From assembly GCA_025504975.1 (NCBI GenBank), contig JANUWI010000019.1, positions 186,001-250,000 on the forward strand: a DNA stretch of 64,000 nt, in the 5' to 3' direction. This stretch comes from Plenodomus lindquistii (taxonomy: Eukaryota; Ascomycota; Dothideomycetes; Pleosporales; Leptosphaeriaceae). Position 1 is the stretch's first letter. Each line of letters opens with the position of its first letter. Shown piece by piece: positions 60,257 through 64,000 of this stretch. The notes beneath the pieces are model-generated. The model worked only from the letters and a program-made list of their open reading frames with translations, searched no databases and was not told the origin of the DNA. A program made the position numbers and the translations under genes.

Positions 60257-61139
60257 GATGTGGGACTGGCGGGGTCGCGTAGGTCAAACACTGAGGCACA
60301 CACGATCCGTTTGTTATTGTTGTCGGGCGGCGTATGTACTGGCGAGGGGGGAGAGCTTCGCGCTTTGGTCGGGGGGGGGGGAATGTATTGAGGTGGGCAA
60401 AGCTGTTGGATGTCAGTGGAAAGGTATGAAAGGCGAGCGGACGGGCGATGCTCAGGCATTTTATAGTACTAGTGCCCCGTACTGTGCGCCCTCCACCTCC
60501 ACACTTTAGGGCACAGACGCATAGTAGATCATGTCCGATACCACTCATACCACCGATAAGTCTATCCAAAAGCTTCTAGTGGGAAAGTTACGATGATCCC
60601 GATGTACTCCATGTGTGTGCATCGCGAGGCCCGCTGTCTCTCGGCTCGTGGGTGGACGGAGTGGCACGCAAACGGGGTGACACTTTCGCCACATCGAGCT
60701 CGCAGTACGACTCTCGCGATGCTTGAAATCGCCTATGGGCCTGCTGAGTTGTTGATTGTGGGCGCAGACCAGCTGTCATATCGCCGGATACTCTCCTGCT
60801 GTTGTTTCCCAGGCCTCAGGCGAAAGAGCAGATTAATTATCTGCTCGCTGAAAACATTCAGGTCACCGGCACAGCAACTGAAACTACTTGCAAAATCTAT
60901 GTTTGTATTTTATGAACATTAAATCAAAACAGAAAGAACAGTGATGAGGTCCTATTGCGCTATTCCAAGTGTAACTTACGCAACCTGTCAGGAGAGACCG
61001 TCGATGAACTCTCCACTTCTACAACGCGCTCGCGTCTCTTGGATAGTAGCAACCATTCTGGTAGTCGGAGCAGTACATTAATTGATCCTCGCATGTTCAT
61101 CAGGTTTTCCATTCCCGCGAGGTCTGTGTGCTCATCGTC
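60257..61139. other. Intergenic region
   Basis: Promoter of the RING gene and 3' flank of the next minus-strand gene. A G11 run at about 60371-60381 is the only simple repeat. No gene is supported. Confidence 0.5.
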
Positions 61140-62297
61140 TTAATCCGTAGTACTGTCGCGCACTTCGGAATTATTGTGGGAGCCCCTTGTATTTCCACTA
61201 TCGGTTTCGTTGTCAACACGAGGGTAAATGTCCAGTAGAGCGCCGTATGCTTTACTTGGGTAACGTCTAGCCTTCGGCACCGTACCTGCACGACTTAGAC
61301 AAGGACAGCCTCCATTCTCAACGAGGTCGATCATCGCGTGACGAGCAGAGTCCACAGCCCGCGCGATACGCTCGTTCGTCTCGTCGACGAAACGATCGCC
61401 CGCTACACGCGCCGCGTTATCGATCTGATCCTGGAACGCTGCCATGCGCTGTCTATGCTCGCCCTCTATTCGCTCGAACATGTTAGTCAGTTCGCCGTGT
61501 GAGCTCCGACAGCCGCTCGTTGCGTGATCGGAATGGCCGTTGTGACACATCTGTTCAAGGCGCTCAGTACGAAGCAGAAGTTGCCCAATCCCCTGCATCA
61601 TCTCATTCAGGGCAGCCCTGTCCGAGAGTGGATTGACAGGGTCGTGATTAAGAGAGTTTGCTTGTTCTCGTGGATAAGGTGTAGCTGGGTGACGAGAACT
61701 ACTTTCATTGCCCCGATACAAGTCGCGAGTATCGTTACTAAGCCATGCAGGGACCGTGGGGGATGAGCTTGAATCCGTACTTATGGTACCGGTACCTTCG
61801 TACGCGGGACCCAAGAGTCCCAGTCTCAAACTCAGCGGCTGAGGACGACGAGGTAGCTCACTATTGGGAAGGTGATTGAGACGCATCGAAGGTGGTGTAT
61901 TGCCGTTGGAAAGATGCGGGAAACGTGTTGACAATGGTAGATCGCGGGTATGGAGACGAAGAGTCTGAGATGAAGAGAACGAATCCTCGATGGCGGGACG
62001 CGATAGCATCGATGTAGGCGGGGCCAGAGCATTCGTGCGATCAGGGCCTGGTCGGGTGTTCTGCAACGCCCGGCTATGGCTAGACGACTCGTTATCTGCA
62101 GGATCATTGACAAGCCACACAGGACGCAAAGGTTCGATTTGCTCCCCAGCAGGCGGATGCGGTGGCTGAAACAGGGTTCGGGCTGGGAGGTTTGGCCTAA
62201 GGGGGAGAAGTGGCCGTTGACTTGTATCATCTTCATCGCTTTGGGAATCATCCGATGGTCGGGAGTTTGCTTCCCCAGGCCCTTTTCGTGAAGGCAT
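61140..62297 (-). CDS. Hypothetical protein with disordered N-terminus and coiled-coil C-terminus, 385 aa
   Basis: Single open frame. Residues 1-225 are Pro/Ser/Arg/Leu-rich and probably disordered (PLRPNLPARTLFQPPHP). Residues about 230-330 are strongly helical with heptad-like spacing: ALNEMMQGIGQLLLRTERLE, ELTNMFERIEGEHRQRMAAF and then DNAARVAGDRFVDETNERIA. The tail has GGCPCLSRAG and ends in EVRDSTTD. No signal peptide, membrane segment or catalytic motif. Not recognised; the length of the uninterrupted frame and its composition support a real gene. Confidence 0.62.
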   Translation of the reverse strand: MPSRKGPGEANSRPSDDSQSDEDDTSQRPLLPLRPNLPARTLFQPPHPPAGEQIEPLRPVWLVNDPADNESSSHSRALQNTRPGPDRTNALAPPTSMLSRPAIEDSFSSSQTLRLHTRDLPLSTRFPHLSNGNTPPSMRLNHLPNSELPRRPQPLSLRLGLLGPAYEGTGTISTDSSSSPTVPAWLSNDTRDLYRGNESSSRHPATPYPREQANSLNHDPVNPLSDRAALNEMMQGIGQLLLRTERLEQMCHNGHSDHATSGCRSSHGELTNMFERIEGEHRQRMAAFQDQIDNAARVAGDRFVDETNERIARAVDSARHAMIDLVENGGCPCLSRAGTVPKARRYPSKAYGALLDIYPRVDNETDSGNTRGSHNNSEVRDSTTD

Positions 62298-62579
62298 CTT
62301 TCGTCTTGAGAGTATTTCAGCGGAGTGGGAAGTCTTACTACCAGCATCCTTATAAGTCTACGCAGGGGATTGCTGTGAAGCTAGAACGACAAACAGTATA
62401 AGGTTTTTCACGACGCAATCAAAAGGGTGCGATGACGACGCAATGTGCAATCACGCACCGTACTCACGGATTAGCAAACCTGAAGAACTGCAACATGATT
62501 ACTAGTCCTACGAGCTGCGGAGATACTGTTAAATCAGTAGTTTTGATGACCGATTCCGAGCAAGGCCACATCGATCAAG
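62298..62579. other. Short intergenic region
   Basis: Under 300 bases between an unknown gene's start and the O-methyltransferase 3' end. Nothing coding is seen. Confidence 0.5.
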
Positions 62580-64000
62580 CTACACAGACTTCAAGCGAAC
62601 TTCCAGTAACCCGGCACCGGTAGGATTGTAGTACATCTTCACAATCTCCAATCTCTCATCAACAGACTTGAACAGTAGCTTCCAGTCATCCTCGGTCCTC
62701 TCTTTCGCGCCGAATAGCATCATCATCATCAAGTCGAGTTGGCGGAAGGTGTTCTCCTCAGATCTCGTGATGTCGCCGCTTGCCCGCTGGGGCACAATGC
62801 AATCATTGATCAAGAGTCTTGCCTCATCAGATCGACCCTCCAAAGCTGGAATGAGGCCGCGCAGAATACTTGCAGAGTCATCGTCGTTGTTGTTGTGAAA
62901 CACGTTGCGCATGAGGTAGATGCCCGCATCGCGAACCGATTGTGGCTCATTGTAGTCGGCTACTTGGAAGCTCACGCGATCTTGGACGTCAGCGGGATGA
63001 TCGGAGGAGAGCTGGTGCTCAGAGAGATCTTGCACGACGAACGTGAGATCTTTGAATTCCTATGAGAGCACGTCAGTCTCTGAACAGGTAAGCCATGTCT
63101 GAATAACCTACCCGGGCGAGTTGCGCACTCACGCCACCATTACCGCCGCCTACATCGACGATCTTCTTATTCTTCAGTGAGGTCCCTGTACAGAATATAA
63201 GCATTGATATAGTATGGTCACATCGAAGGGACTTACAATCGAAATTGTCGCGTACCACAAGATAGGCATCATCAACTGGATCCGTGTCAGCATGAATGTC
63301 GTCCTACTCGCGGCCGATGGTTGACCAACCAAGTGTCCACCCGCTCATCGCTTTCGAGAACCTCAGTCCCTTCTCCTGATTCTCGTCATAGTACCCATAG
63401 AACGTCTTCCCAAAACGAGTATGGAACGGACTATTATCCTTTGCCAGGACCGACTTCGGCGATGATTCAAACATGACGTTTGTCTCTGCAGCACCCTTGA
63501 AACAGTCATCCAGAGCGACCTCCGCCATAGCAGTAAACCCCGATGTTCGGAGAAATTCAGAGCTTGCGGTGTGACGAAACTTGCCATTGTGCTCCTCGAA
63601 GATGCGATACGTAGCCACCATCTTTAGGATGCGAGTGGTGCGGTCTTCTTCCATTCCAGCCTTGTCTGCGATCTCAGCTGCCGTTATACCGACATTGTCG
63701 TTGGGAATTATATGTTAAAATTGAAAGCTTAGAGCAACCTGGATGGCTGCAAGGTCAACCACCGACCAGGAAAGCGTTCGAAAGTAGTGAAGGGGTCCAT
63801 TGGTAAGGAGGTGCAGATCTTGGATCGCATCGTTGAGCTGGTTCCTCAAATTCCTGTACTCTGGGGTATCGGGGAGAACTGATGTTGAAGCGGATAGATC
63901 GGGCTGCTTGACGCCTTGCTTCTCAATGTACGCAGCAATTGATGCCGACAGCTCCGAAACACGGTTGGTGGCAGAGGTCAAAGGGGCCTCGTTCTTCTGT
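62580..64000 (-). pseudogene. COMT-type O-methyltransferase gene with two in-frame stops, 5' end off the window
   Basis: Exons on the minus strand: 64000 (open at the edge)-63237, 63185-63112 and 63059-62580, about 439 codons in view. Both introns (51 and 52 nt) have good sites and their joins restore NFDWTSLKNKKIVDVGGGNG and then QLAREFKDLTFVVQDL. Family-2 O-methyltransferases transfer a methyl group from SAM, often to polyketides. The N-terminal dimerisation region, winged-helix segment (ITAAEIADKAGMEEDRTTRI), SAM loop VDVGGGNGG and catalytic His (RNVFHNNNDD) are present. The frame carries TAA at 63717-63715, inside a conserved stretch between LSFQF and HIIPNDN, and TAG at 63306-63304, between IGRE and DDIHAD. 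Splice sites and frame are otherwise intact, suggesting recent inactivation. No start codon is inside the window. Confidence 0.72.

Noticed and set aside
62580..64000. A full secondary-metabolite cluster
   Set aside because: Only one broken tailoring-type gene is visible; no backbone synthase, transporter or regulator lies inside the window.
1..64000. CRISPR arrays, tRNA, rRNA, bacterial operons, viral genes
   Set aside because: No regularly spaced direct repeats, no tRNA A/B box pair with clover-leaf, no rRNA or virus-like proteins were seen.

Overview
The window is nuclear DNA of a filamentous ascomycete, most likely a dothideomycete of the order Pleosporales. This rests on gene content (AA9 LPMO, CSC1-type channel, aspartic-protease-like membrane protein, COMT-like O-methyltransferase, F-box/LRR protein), short introns of about 48-200 nt with GTRNGT donors and CTRAC-like branch sites, and coding-exon style. 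The species cannot be named from sequence alone. No rRNA, tRNA, CRISPR array, intact transposon or prokaryotic operon was seen.

Layout. 1-9.3 kb: small MYND zinc-finger protein (+), unrecognised protein (-), RNA polymerase III subunit RPC9/C17 (+, four exons) and NOP58 (-, five exons). 9.6-15.7 kb: Arp10/Arp11-like actin-related protein (+), a C2H2 zinc-finger remnant, and a CSC1/TMEM63-type channel (-). 15.7-25 kb: a 3.3-kb gene-poor stretch, a secreted AA9 LPMO (+), a gene interrupted by one in-frame TAG (-), and an FHA protein with a C-terminal hydrophobic tail (-). 25-36 kb: RPC1, the largest RNA polymerase III subunit (+), two small proteins (+) and an F-box/LRR gene broken by two in-frame stops (+). 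36-50 kb: a 1,745-residue disordered protein (-), HAS1 helicase (-), an atypical SDR/epimerase (+) and the cell-wall-integrity MAP kinase SLT2 (-, seven exons). 50-64 kb: a membrane aspartic-protease-like protein with an altered first active site (-), a repeat-bearing secreted, probably GPI-anchored protein (+), a degenerate RNase III-domain protein (-), a RING-H2 protein (-), an unknown disordered protein (-) and an O-methyltransferase with two in-frame stops whose 5' end runs off the window (-).

The conserved genes form no pathway cluster. RPC9 and RPC1 belong to Pol III, NOP58 and HAS1 to ribosome biogenesis, and SLT2 to cell-wall signalling. They sit among secreted or membrane genes and decayed genes, as expected for a euchromatic fungal arm with small accessory islands.

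The most notable signal is recurrence. Three multi-exon accessory genes keep their splice sites and reading frame but are cut by in-frame stop codons: TAG at 21968-21970; TAG at 34029-34031 and TGA at 34903-34905; TAA at 63715-63717 and TAG at 63304-63306. They may be recent nonsense pseudogenes (RIP-like transitions explain most), strain-specific alleles, or candidates for stop-codon recoding or editing. Exon joins were worked out by hand from splice consensus and frame, so boundaries are predictions.
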